A DNA stretch of 9,312 bases from Bacteroidales bacterium (GTDB lineage: Bacteria; Bacteroidota; Bacteroidia; Bacteroidales; NBLH01). The notes under the pieces were generated by a model, which saw only the letters and a program-made list of their open reading frames with translations, had not been told where the DNA came from and did no database searches. The position numbers and the translations under genes are program-made. Numbering within the stretch: position 1 is the first letter of the stretch; each line of letters starts with the position of its first letter. The DNA lies in contig JARGGF010000112.1 in assembly GCA_029210905.1 (NCBI GenBank), forward strand, positions 1-9,312, written 5' to 3'. This document shows positions 1 through 6,258 of this stretch, piece by piece.

Positions 1-856
1 TAATTTCTTTACGTGCGCCATAAGCTCCAACTGGAAGTCCACCGCCAATAATTTTTCCTAAAGTAGTGATATCGGGCATAACCCCATAATATTCCTGAGC
101 TCCTCCTTTTGCCAGACGGAAGCCTGTAATTACCTCATCAAAAATCAATAAGGCACCATGTTTTGTAGTGAGCTCGCGCATACTTTGCAAAAAGCCTGGT
201 TCAGGAAGCACAACGCCCATATTTCCGGCAACAGGCTCGAGAATTACGGCAGCGATTTCATTAGCATGCTTATTGAAAAGCTCCTCAACTGACTGAATAT
301 CGTTATATTTAGCAATCAAAGTATCTTTTGCTGTGCCTTTGGTTACTCCAGGGCTGTCTGGCAAACCCAAAGTAATTGCGCCAGAACCTGCTTTAATTAG
401 AAAGCTGTCAGCATGACCATGGTAACAACCTTCGAACTTGATAATCAATTCACGGCCAGTAAATCCGCGCGCCAAACGCAAAGCACTCATTGTGGCCTCA
501 GTACCAGAATTTACCATTCGTACAATATCAATGGATGGCACCATATCAATAATTAATTCCGCCATTGCAGATTCAATTACAGTAGGTGCACCGTAACTGG
601 TACCTCTTTCCGCTGCTTCTTTAATAGCAGCAATTACCACATCATGAGCATGTCCAAGAATTAATGGTCCCCATGATGATACAAAATCGATGTATTCATT
701 TCCATCAATATCATATATTTTTGAGCCTTTACCGCGGTCAATAAAAACAGGCTCACCATTGATGCTTTTAAATGCGCGAACGGGAGAATTTACACCGCCA
801 GGGATGCTTTTTTGAGCCCGTTGAAATTGTTTTATGCTATTTTTATAATCCATCAT
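1..856 (-). CDS. hemL: Glutamate-1-semialdehyde 2,1-aminomutase (partial, C-terminus off the left edge)
   Basis: This is a PLP-dependent class III aminotransferase-fold enzyme. It converts glutamate-1-semialdehyde to 5-aminolevulinate, the second step of the C5 route, in the cytosol. About 285 residues are visible. The N-terminus reads MMDYKNSIKQFQRAQKSIPGG followed by VNSPVRAF, typical of HemL. Then come NSGTEATMSALRLARG (cofactor phosphate-binding region), FEGCYHGHAD, GLPDSPGV and LLIFDEVITGFR. The Schiff-base lysine is residue 268 in TTLGKIIGGGLPVGA, matching E. coli Lys265. The family is about 430 residues long, so roughly the last third is missing only because the window ends. Two ATGs stand in tandem at 856 and 853, and the choice between them is arbitrary. 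It is the last visible gene of the hem cluster, 105 bp downstream of hemB, with an inverted repeat in that gap. The reading frame is intact. Confidence 0.97.
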   Translation of the reverse strand, partial: MMDYKNSIKQFQRAQKSIPGGVNSPVRAFKSINGEPVFIDRGKGSKIYDIDGNEYIDFVSSWGPLILGHAHDVVIAAIKEAAERGTSYGAPTVIESAMAELIIDMVPSIDIVRMVNSGTEATMSALRLARGFTGRELIIKFEGCYHGHADSFLIKAGSGAITLGLPDSPGVTKGTAKDTLIAKYNDIQSVEELFNKHANEIAAVILEPVAGNMGVVLPEPGFLQSMRELTTKHGALLIFDEVITGFRLAKGGAQEYYGVMPDITTLGKIIGGGLPVGAYGARKEI

Positions 857-882
857 TTAAATGTAAGTTGTTATGAAATTGG

Positions 883-961
883 AAATTAGTGTATTTGTAT
901 ATTAAATATGACAATTCAATATTCTTTGGTATTAATATACAAATTTCAAATACACCAATTT
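883..961. repeat. 79-bp imperfect inverted repeat in the hemB-hemL gap
   Basis: Inner arms at 894-905 (TTTGTATATTAA) and 932-943 (TTAATATACAAA) are perfect 12-bp complements around a 26-nt loop. Outer arms at 883-893 and 951-961 pair over 11 bp with one mismatch, which is a G-U pair in minus-strand RNA. A 7-nt bulge (944-950) separates the inner and outer stems on one side only. The element ends exactly at the base before the hemB stop codon. It is AT-rich and has no T-tract, so it is a poor intrinsic terminator. It could instead be an mRNA processing or stability structure between hemB and hemL, or a short palindromic mobile repeat. The pairing is seen directly; the role is unknown. Confidence 0.7.
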
Positions 962-1933
962 CTATCTAATATAATCTGCAAATTCCTTTGCATGATAAGT
1001 GATGATGATATCAGAACCTGCCCTTTTAATAGATGTAAGTATTTCTTTAACAATCCGTTCCTCATCAACCCAACCATTGGCAGCAGCAGCTTTTACCATT
1101 GAAAATTCACCACTTACATTGTAGGCAGCAATTGGAATGTTAAAGGTATCTTTTGTTCTGCGGATGATATCGAGGTAACTTAGAGCTGGTTTTACCATTA
1201 CAATATCAGCACCTTCAAAAATATCCAATTCAATTTCGCGCATGGCTTCGTTTGAATTTGCGGGGTTCATCTGGTAAGTAGCACGGTTTCCAAATTTAGG
1301 GGCACTATCAGCAGCATCCCTGAATGGTCCGTAAAATGCTGATGCATATTTGGCAGAATAAGCCATAATTGGCAAATTGATAAAGCCCTTTGAATCAAGT
1401 GTTTCACGAATTTTACCCACACGTCCGTCCATCATATCGCTTGGTGCCACCATATCCACACCGGCATTTGCAAATGAAATAGCTTGCGCTGCCAAAGTTT
1501 CAAGGGTGCTGTCATTGTCAACATCTCCATCGACGATGGTGCCACAGTGTCCGTGAGTAGTGTATTCGCAGTTACATATATCTGCAATAACATACATATT
1601 TGGCACTGCTTTTTTTATGGCCCTGATAGCTTCAGAAACGATGCTATGCTCATGCGCACCTACCATACCGGTTTCATCTTTGTGCTCAGGAATACCAAAA
1701 AGTAGTACAGACTGTACTCCCTTGTCAGACAATAGCTTGCACTCTTCTACCAAAAGGTCTACTGAAAGTTGAAAGTTGCCAGGCATTGATTTTATAGGAT
1801 TTTTTACTTTAGACCCATAAATGGCAAATAATGGCATGATTAAATCATCCAAATCAACTTTGGTTTCGTTTACCATGTTTCTGATAACAGGTGTGTGTCT
1901 TAGTCTTCGTAATCTTGTAGTTGGAAAGTTCAT
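962..1933 (-). CDS. hemB: Porphobilinogen synthase (5-aminolevulinate dehydratase)
   Basis: It condenses two 5-aminolevulinate molecules into porphobilinogen in the cytosol. The 323-residue length is normal for the family. The two active-site lysines are visible: Lys195 in MAYSAKYASAFYGPFRDA and Lys248 in MVKPALSYLDIIR. The zinc-binding cysteine triad is present as Cys120, Cys122 and Cys130 in ADICNCEYTTHGHCG. This is therefore the zinc-dependent type rather than the magnesium-only type with aspartates at these places. The N-terminal RLRRLRHTPVIRNMV and the segment MPLFAIYG are also typical. The start is ATG at 1933, 21 bp downstream of the hemD stop, so co-transcription with hemD is likely. 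hemL follows after 105 bp. Nothing in the frame looks damaged. Confidence 0.98.
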   Translation of the reverse strand: MNFPTTRLRRLRHTPVIRNMVNETKVDLDDLIMPLFAIYGSKVKNPIKSMPGNFQLSVDLLVEECKLLSDKGVQSVLLFGIPEHKDETGMVGAHEHSIVSEAIRAIKKAVPNMYVIADICNCEYTTHGHCGTIVDGDVDNDSTLETLAAQAISFANAGVDMVAPSDMMDGRVGKIRETLDSKGFINLPIMAYSAKYASAFYGPFRDAADSAPKFGNRATYQMNPANSNEAMREIELDIFEGADIVMVKPALSYLDIIRRTKDTFNIPIAAYNVSGEFSMVKAAAANGWVDEERIVKEILTSIKRAGSDIIITYHAKEFADYIR

Positions 1934-1954
1934 TTGTATAGGATTTTAAGATTG

Positions 1955-2725
1955 TTAACTATGTTGTTTTTGATTTAGATATTCAATTATTTCAGTGGCA
2001 AGGCCCTCAAGCGTAGCCTTTTCGGGAATCAACCGGACATTAAAACCCAGTTTTTCAATTGATTTGGCAGTTTTTTCCCCAATGGTTGCAATTTTTAGCT
2101 CTTTTGTGGTTGGTTTAAAGTCCGTTAATTTAATAAAGTTTTCAAAAGCTGATGGGCTTGTAAATACCAGTAAATCATAATGATCACTTATAATCACATT
2201 TAGAATTTCAGAATCGATATTGTTTGTATCTATTGTTTTATAAACATCAATTCTTGATGCATTGCAGAAATTATTCAATGTTTCAGGTAAATAAGTATCT
2301 GCTCTTTCGCCCAAAGGCAACAATACATTATCATTTTCCTTTAAAACACTATCTATTAAATATTTAGAAAAATCTTTTGAAGTATTTCCTTCATTGATGT
2401 AACTGGCTTCAAAACCATATTTTTTTAATTCATGATTTGTGCTCATGCCAATGCAGGCAATTTTGATCTTTTGGAGCAAACTTCTATCAAGTTCTATATT
2501 TTCAAAAAGCTCGAAAAAATTTTGAACTCCACGCATACTGGTGAATATCAACCAGTTAAATTTCTCAAATTGATTAAAAGTGGCGATTATTTCAGGATTG
2601 GGTGCAATGGGTTTAATTTCAATCATAGGAACATTCAAAAGCATGACCTTTCCACTTAAAAAGCTTTTAAGCTTTTCAAATTGATCAGGCATTTGGGTGC
2701 TTATTATTGTATTTTGATAAACCAC
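1955..2725 (-). CDS. hemD: Uroporphyrinogen-III synthase
   Basis: It closes hydroxymethylbilane into uroporphyrinogen III while inverting ring D. The 256-residue length fits the family, which is poorly conserved in sequence. Recognisable pieces of the two-domain HemD fold are NTIISTQMPDQFEKLKSFL at the N-terminus, FNWLIFTSMRGVQNFFE (57-72), KIACIGMSTNHELKKYGF (88-105), LPLGERADTYLPETL (136-150), LLVFTSPSAFENFIKL (185-200), IATIGEKTAKSIEKLGF (212-228) and ATLEGLATEIIEYL (237-250). The start is GTG at 2725. No in-frame ATG exists between it and the upstream gene, and the next ATG (codon 12) would cut the first beta strand. It lies 22 bp after the DUF1016 fragment and 21 bp before hemB. Its place between hemC and hemB supports the call. 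The nuclease fragment directly upstream may have replaced an original ATG start. Confidence 0.92.
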   Translation of the reverse strand: MVYQNTIISTQMPDQFEKLKSFLSGKVMLLNVPMIEIKPIAPNPEIIATFNQFEKFNWLIFTSMRGVQNFFELFENIELDRSLLQKIKIACIGMSTNHELKKYGFEASYINEGNTSKDFSKYLIDSVLKENDNVLLPLGERADTYLPETLNNFCNASRIDVYKTIDTNNIDSEILNVIISDHYDLLVFTSPSAFENFIKLTDFKPTTKELKIATIGEKTAKSIEKLGFNVRLIPEKATLEGLATEIIEYLNQKQHS

Positions 2726-2747
2726 TAAATTCCCATTTTTTATATAA

Positions 2748-2972
2748 TTAGTTTTTGGCCGACTTTTCCATTTTCTCAGTTAATTCAGCTTCCAGAGTAT
2801 CTCTATCCCAAGCATTTTTGAGAATCTCATTGCAATAAAATAATGCTTCTTTAACATTTTTAGCCTTGGTTATTATTAATCTGTTATGTCCCCACGGAAT
2901 TTGTGCCACAGTTTGTGGCACAAATTCATATTTTTCAGAATATAACTTACTGTGATTGTTAAGCGTTATCAC
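2748..2972 (-). CDS. DUF1016 (YhcG-type nuclease) N-terminal domain fragment, probable gene remnant
   Basis: This 74-codon frame starts at GTG 2972, overlaps the end of hemC by 14 nt in another frame, and ends 22 bp before hemD. Residues about 9-60 contain EFVPQTVAQIPWGHNRLIIT followed by KAKNVKEALFYCNEILKNAWDRDTLEAEL. This matches the second half of the DUF1016 N-terminal domain, whose family pattern is roughly '(L/IP)W(S/G)H...L...V.....FY...A....WS...L...I'. Family members are usually over 300 residues, with an upstream helical part and a C-terminal PDDEXK nuclease domain. Both are absent here, and the similarity ends at about Leu64 before the tail TEKMEKSAKN. It is therefore most likely a decayed or captured piece without nuclease activity. 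It may still be translated, since it sits in frame-compatible spacing within the operon. The family match is from memory of its motifs, not a search. Confidence 0.72.
   Translation of the reverse strand: MITLNNHSKLYSEKYEFVPQTVAQIPWGHNRLIITKAKNVKEALFYCNEILKNAWDRDTLEAELTEKMEKSAKN
2897..2927. repeat. Perfect 14-bp palindrome with 3-nt loop inside the DUF1016 fragment
   Basis: Arms at 2897-2910 (GAATTTGTGCCACA) and 2914-2927 (TGTGGCACAAATTC) are exact complements around the trinucleotide GTT. The RNA would form a very stable hairpin between hemC and hemD. On the minus strand it encodes the EFVPQTVAQI part of the DUF1016 motif, so it lies within the most conserved stretch of the fragment. No T-tract follows on either strand, so it is not a standard intrinsic terminator. 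It may slow translation or transcription, or protect or cleave the hem mRNA. It could equally be a by-product of codon use in a repetitive protein motif (FVPQ/VAQI). Confidence 0.85.
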
Positions 2973-3897
2973 TTATTTCCCTAATATACTCCACAATTTT
3001 GCTAGCCCCCTGGCTATAAAATGATGTAGCCAGTTTCCTTGCAACTTGTTCAGCTTCAATTATTTTGCCACCCATCTCACCAACAATCATATCACTGCCA
3101 TCGGGCATTGAAATAAAACCTTTGATGGTAAATCTATCGCCTTCAATTTTTGTATAACATCCCACAGGGACCTGGCAACCCCCTTCAAGCACATTTAAAA
3201 ATACGCGTTCTGCATTTCCGGCTATGGTAGCATCTTTATCATTAATTACATCAATTACCGTTTGCATAAATTCATCATTTTCACGAATTTCAATGGCTAT
3301 AATTCCCTGACTTACTGCCGGAATGATATCATCTTCGTTAATTACCTCCGAAATATGATGATCGAGGCCAATTCGTTGCAATCCGGCGGCAGCCATTATC
3401 ATGGCAGTGCAATGTCCATCGGCCATTTTTTGCAAGCGGGTATTAACATTGCCACGAATATCAACAATTTTAAAATTGGGATTGATTTTTAGCAATTGCG
3501 CCCTTCTGCGCAGGCTAGACGTTGCTATTACATCACTCTCGTCTAATTCGGCCAGTTTTTTACCGGAAACGCTAACCAAAGCATCACGAAATTCAGCCCT
3601 TTTCAGAACGCCACCCAATTTAAGACCTTCCGGCAAAGCGGTAGGTAAATCTTTAAGACTATGCACTGCCAGATCAACTGAACCATCAAGCAAAGCATTC
3701 TCTATTTCTTTAGTAAACAGACCTTTATCACCAATTTTCGACAAGGCTACATCTAAAATTTTATCTCCTTTTGTCTTGATAATTTCATTCTCAATTTTAT
3801 GTTCAGGAAATTTTGCCTCAAGATCACTTTTTACTTTATTTGCCTGGTATAATGCTAGTTGACTTCCTCTTGTCCCTATTTTAATTGTTTTACTCAT
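2959..3897 (-). CDS. hemC: Hydroxymethylbilane synthase (porphobilinogen deaminase)
   Basis: It polymerises four porphobilinogen units into linear hydroxymethylbilane on a covalently attached dipyrromethane cofactor. The 312-residue length is normal. Visible motifs in order are KIGTRGSQLALYQANKV (6-22), IIKTKGDKILDV (39-50), GDKGLFTKEIENALLDGSVD (56-75), and LAVHSLKDLPTALPEGL with catalytic Asp83. Further on are IATSSLRRRAQLL, IRGNVNTRLQKM, AAAGLQRIG, PAVSQGIIAIEIR and VFLNVLEGGCQVPVGCY. Cys241 in the last motif is the cofactor attachment residue (E. coli Cys242). The common PAVGQG is PAVSQG here, a mild change. The start is ATG at 3897. The 215-bp gap to hemA contains a terminator and a promoter-like box, so hemC may begin its own transcript running through hemD, hemB and hemL. 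Its stop overlaps the start of the DUF1016 fragment. Confidence 0.98.
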   Translation of the reverse strand: MSKTIKIGTRGSQLALYQANKVKSDLEAKFPEHKIENEIIKTKGDKILDVALSKIGDKGLFTKEIENALLDGSVDLAVHSLKDLPTALPEGLKLGGVLKRAEFRDALVSVSGKKLAELDESDVIATSSLRRRAQLLKINPNFKIVDIRGNVNTRLQKMADGHCTAMIMAAAGLQRIGLDHHISEVINEDDIIPAVSQGIIAIEIRENDEFMQTVIDVINDKDATIAGNAERVFLNVLEGGCQVPVGCYTKIEGDRFTIKGFISMPDGSDMIVGEMGGKIIEAEQVARKLATSFYSQGASKIVEYIREISDNA

Positions 3898-3928
3898 CTA
3901 TCTTATTATCTTAATTTTATAATGATCC

Positions 3929-3936
3929 CAAATTTA
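3929..3936 (-). promoter_or_regulatory. Candidate hemC promoter -7 box (TAAATTTG)
   Basis: The minus strand reads TAAATTTG, an exact fit to the Bacteroidota -7 consensus TAnnTTTG, 31 bp upstream of the hemC ATG. No TTTG stands 19-21 bp further upstream as an obvious -33 element. Its position after the hemA terminator agrees with a separate hemC start. The match is short and could be chance in AT-rich DNA. Confidence 0.4.
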
Positions 3937-4024
3937 AGCAATTCTTAAGCTTACCTGCTTCTTTATTTAAATTCTTTCTGTTCTTTGTATGCTTCAATCT
4001 GATACTACCTTTTTAAATATCCAA

Positions 4025-4049
4025 AAACCCAGAACATGGTCCTGGGTTT
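4025..4049 (-). terminator. Intrinsic terminator downstream of hemA
   Basis: On the minus strand, AAACCCAGGAC, a CAT triloop and GTTCTGGGTTT form an 11-bp stem with one G-U pair, followed immediately by two more T (five T in a row after GGG). It begins 63 nt after the hemA stop codon. The A-tract facing the T-tract is typical of an intrinsic terminator. It suggests that most hemA transcripts stop before hemC, or that read-through into hemC is reduced. Confidence 0.7.
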
Positions 4050-4112
4050 ATGATGTTCCCCGAAGGGCTATTCTTGCTATACGAAAAAATTCTAATTAAT
4101 ACTTTCAACTGA

Positions 4113-5366
4113 TTAAAGCTCAAATAATTCATTAATAGCTTCAATACTGTCTTTACTTTCCCCATTTTTTGCCATGCTACGAAGATTTCGGATAAACAGG
4201 CGGGCATATTTGTCACTGATGTGCCTGCCATATTCTTCAACTTTAGCATGGTCAGTAATGCCGTTAACTTTTACAAATCCTTCTATTTCAGACTGATGTA
4301 TTTGTTGAAAATTGGTTTTAATTTTTGCGAAAATGGGAGATAAGCCTCTAACTACCAACCATTCCATAAAATCTTCGCTAACCTCATCAATAATTTTCAT
4401 TGCATCGTCAACTGCTTCTGTTCTTTTTTGGGTGGTACTGTTCACAATTTGTGTTAAATCATCAACTGCATATAAGTTAACTCCTTCTATGGAAGCAATG
4501 GCAGGGTCAATATTGCGTGGCACTGATAAATCAATAAAAAGCTGATTATCAGCATTTTTCCTTAATGATTTTACTTTTGCCATCATCGCTTTATTCAGCA
4601 AATAATTCTGAGAATCTGTTGCAACAATGACTACATCACTTTTTGGAAGATATTCTTCAATTTCATCAAGTCCAATGCCTATACCGTTGTATTTATCGGC
4701 TAAACTTTCTGCTTTTTCAACAGTTCTGTTGGCAACGTACAAAGATTTAATCTGGCGTTTTCCCAGACTGGTTAATACCAATTGGCCTGTCTGTCCAGCT
4801 CCAATAACAAAAACAGTGTGTTTTGAAAGATTTGGGAAATTTTTCAAACACAAATCAACAGCTGCTGAACTTACTGAGGCTGAACCCTGATTGATGGTGG
4901 TAGTGCTGCGAACCTTCTTCCCTGCTTCAAAAGCTTTGGTAAACAATCGTGATAAAATAGTATCGCAGGAATTAATTTCCTGGGCAGTTGTATAAGCACT
5001 TTTTACCTGCCCAATAATTTGATCTTCGCCAATTACCAATGAATCGATTCCTGCAGTTACTTTAAACAAATGTTCGGCTACCTCTTTACCAGATTTAAAG
5101 TAAAAGCTGGGACGATGTTCATCAGAATAATTTTTTAAAGTAGTTAAGGCTCCCAATATTAGATCAAAAGCATCTTTCTCATGCCTCTTTCTGCTGTGAA
5201 AGTAAATTTCGGTGCGATTACAGGTTGAAATAACAACAACCCCCTTGTGATTAACATTATTCTGAAGTATTCTGGAAAATTTTTCAATCTCCTCTGAAGA
5301 AAAAGCATATTGCTCTCTAATGCTTATTGCTGCTGACTTGAAACTTATTCCAATGAGTCCTAACAT
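4113..5366 (-). CDS. hemA: Glutamyl-tRNA reductase
   Basis: It performs the first step of the C5 pathway: NADPH-dependent reduction of glutamyl-tRNA(Glu) to glutamate-1-semialdehyde, which is handed to HemL. The 417-residue length is normal. The catalytic domain shows MLGLIGISFKSAAISIREQY at the start and VVVISTCNRTEIYFHSR, with nucleophile Cys49. Then come LFKVTAGIDSLVIGEDQIIG and QVKSAY. The NADPH-binding domain has VFVIGAGQTGQLV (GAGQTG at 189-194), VANRTVEKAE and FIDLSVPRNIDP, followed by a helical dimerisation domain. I chose ATG 5366 because MLGLIGISFKS is the usual N-terminus and AAAGG lies just upstream. The frame stays open to a TTG at 5393, but that would add nine unusual residues and overlap the putative promoter box. 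It is first in the cluster, feeding hemL at the far end. Its own terminator follows. Confidence 0.97.
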   Translation of the reverse strand: MLGLIGISFKSAAISIREQYAFSSEEIEKFSRILQNNVNHKGVVVISTCNRTEIYFHSRKRHEKDAFDLILGALTTLKNYSDEHRPSFYFKSGKEVAEHLFKVTAGIDSLVIGEDQIIGQVKSAYTTAQEINSCDTILSRLFTKAFEAGKKVRSTTTINQGSASVSSAAVDLCLKNFPNLSKHTVFVIGAGQTGQLVLTSLGKRQIKSLYVANRTVEKAESLADKYNGIGIGLDEIEEYLPKSDVVIVATDSQNYLLNKAMMAKVKSLRKNADNQLFIDLSVPRNIDPAIASIEGVNLYAVDDLTQIVNSTTQKRTEAVDDAMKIIDEVSEDFMEWLVVRGLSPIFAKIKTNFQQIHQSEIEGFVKVNGITDHAKVEEYGRHISDKYARLFIRNLRSMAKNGESKDSIEAINELFEL

Positions 5367-5378
5367 AATCCTTTTCAC

Positions 5379-5398
5379 ATTTGTCTGAAACAAATTTA
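5379..5398 (-). promoter_or_regulatory. Candidate hemA promoter box with overlapping small palindrome
   Basis: On the minus strand TAAATTTG (5398-5391) fits the Bacteroidota -7 consensus TAnnTTTG and lies 24 bp upstream of the hemA ATG. The same octamer stands upstream of hemC. It overlaps a 6-bp inverted repeat, ATTTGT (5379-5384) with ACAAAT (5390-5395), which could be an operator near the transcription start. No clear -33 TTTG is seen at the expected distance. Confidence 0.35.
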
Positions 5399-5539
5399 GA
5401 GGTGAAATCTGAATTAATTCTGAATTTTATGTTTAGAACGAATCCAAATAAGCGCACCTCGTTTAATACTCACAGCATCACGGATTTTATCGTAAAAAAA
5501 ATATTAATATATTTCAGATATATTTATTTTGGAATAATA

Positions 5540-5560
5540 GAATCCGGGATTTTAGGATTC
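5540..5560 (-). terminator. Weak hairpin downstream of the globin gene
   Basis: GAATCC (5540-5545) and GGATTC (5555-5560) form a 6-bp stem with a 9-nt loop, starting 20 nt after the globin stop codon. There is no good T-tract, only TATTATTCC on the minus strand. It is a possible weak terminator between the globin gene and hemA. Nothing else is recognisable in 5399-5579 apart from long A/T runs. Confidence 0.3.
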
Positions 5561-5579
5561 CAGATTTACTCATGAAATT

Positions 5580-6032
5580 TTACTTACCAATAATCATATC
5601 CTTCAGTGACCATAAAATAAATAAGACATCTTTTTTTGATTCATCATCTATCTTATTTTTGCTCAATACTAATAAAATATCATCTACAACATGAATATAT
5701 TCTTCTCTGCTAATATTCATCCCTTTGTGAGTAGTTACCATATCACGTCCTGAATATTTTGCCGGCCCACCACTACCAACACTAAAAAATTCTACGGTGT
5801 GTTGTTTAATTAAAGCCAGTCGCTCAGGTTGCTCTTTATAAGGGAGAAATCTAACTTTAATGGCAGGATTTTTCATATGCTCCAGAACTATTTCATCAAC
5901 AAGTTTATTAATTCCTTCGGTTCCGCCGAGTCGCTCAAACAAGGTCGCTTTGCCCAATTCTGGTGATTTCTGAGCATTTAAAGTGATGGTAAGTGTAAAA
6001 AAAATCAAAATTACTGTTATTAACTGTTTCAT
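5580..6032 (-). CDS. Secreted group 1 truncated hemoglobin
   Basis: This 150-residue protein has a type I signal peptide, MKQLITVILIFFTLTITLNA, with likely cleavage at NA-QKS. The globin would therefore act in the periplasm or at the cell surface. The mature part has the 2-on-2 globin pattern: LFERLGGTEGINKLVDEIV (31-49), then SGGPAKYSGRDMVTTHKGMN, in which His102 is the proximal F8 heme ligand. The end is VVDDILLVLSKNKIDDESKK plus a final helix. At the B10 place, usually Tyr in this group (…DxFY…), Val49 is found, so the usual ligand-stabilising tyrosine is missing. A variant subfamily with Val at this place exists as far as I recall. Such globins bind O2, NO or related ligands, but the function here is not known. 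It stands alone between the sensor gene and hemA. The ATG at 6032 has the A-rich leader typical of the phylum. Confidence 0.88.
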   Translation of the reverse strand: MKQLITVILIFFTLTITLNAQKSPELGKATLFERLGGTEGINKLVDEIVLEHMKNPAIKVRFLPYKEQPERLALIKQHTVEFFSVGSGGPAKYSGRDMVTTHKGMNISREEYIHVVDDILLVLSKNKIDDESKKDVLFILWSLKDMIIGK

Positions 6033-6080
6033 TTTTTTAGTTTTAGTTTGAAATAAATGTTTTTCCTGTTTTCTTCAAAA

Positions 6081-6104
6081 AAGTTCAACTTCAAGAGATC
6101 TCTT
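6081..6104. promoter_or_regulatory. Two adjacent short palindromes upstream of the globin gene
   Basis: AAGTTCAACTT (6081-6091, 5-bp arms around one C) and AAGAGATCTCTT (6093-6104, a perfect 12-bp palindrome) stand one base apart, 49-72 bp upstream of the globin ATG. TCCAATTGGA (6147-6156) is a third perfect palindrome further up. They could be operator sites for a dimeric regulator. Short palindromes are common in AT-rich DNA, so this is only a suggestion. Confidence 0.3.
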
Positions 6105-6168
6105 TTCCTTGCCGGGTTGATAAAAATTTATTTTCCCCATTCAGGTTCCAATTGGATTATTGATAATA

Positions 6169-6176
6169 CAAAATTA
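6169..6176 (-). promoter_or_regulatory. Candidate globin promoter -7 box (TAATTTTG)
   Basis: The minus strand reads TAATTTTG, which fits TAnnTTTG, 136 bp upstream of the globin ATG. It would give a long 5' leader containing the palindromes at 6081-6104 and 6147-6156. A TTTG exists upstream but at about 35 bp, too far for a standard -33 box. The support is weak. Confidence 0.25.
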
Positions 6177-6225
6177 CCCGATCGTGCCCAGGATGAGTAT
6201 AATATTTAGTTCAAATAGAAGTAAT

Positions 6226-6244
6226 TTTGGTTCATATGACCAAA
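6226..6244. repeat. Inverted repeat after the AraC-domain stop codon
   Basis: TTTGGT (6226-6231) and ACCAAA (6239-6244) pair over 6 bp around TCATATG. The hairpin starts 15 nt beyond the stop codon of the AraC-containing frame. No T-tract follows on the minus strand. It could be a weak terminator of the regulator gene or an operator in the region shared with the globin promoter. Confidence 0.3.
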
Positions 6245-6258
6245 TCCTTTAAAATATT

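Noticed and set aside
3401..3862. 153-codon open frame on the plus strand opposite hemC
   Set aside because: It lies wholly antisense to the well-conserved hemC frame, has no recognisable domain, and its composition follows from hemC codon use.
4013..4249. 78-codon minus-strand frame overlapping the 3' end of hemA
   Set aside because: It uses another frame of hemA and runs across the hemA terminator; no domain is visible.
5367..5393. Longer hemA start at TTG 5393
   Set aside because: It would add nine residues before the usual MLGLIGISFKS N-terminus and overlap the promoter-like box; ATG 5366 has a better context.
5381..5575. 64-codon plus-strand frame in the hemA-globin gap
   Set aside because: It overlaps the hemA promoter region, is rich in Ile/Phe/Tyr as expected from AT-rich noncoding DNA, and matches no family I know.
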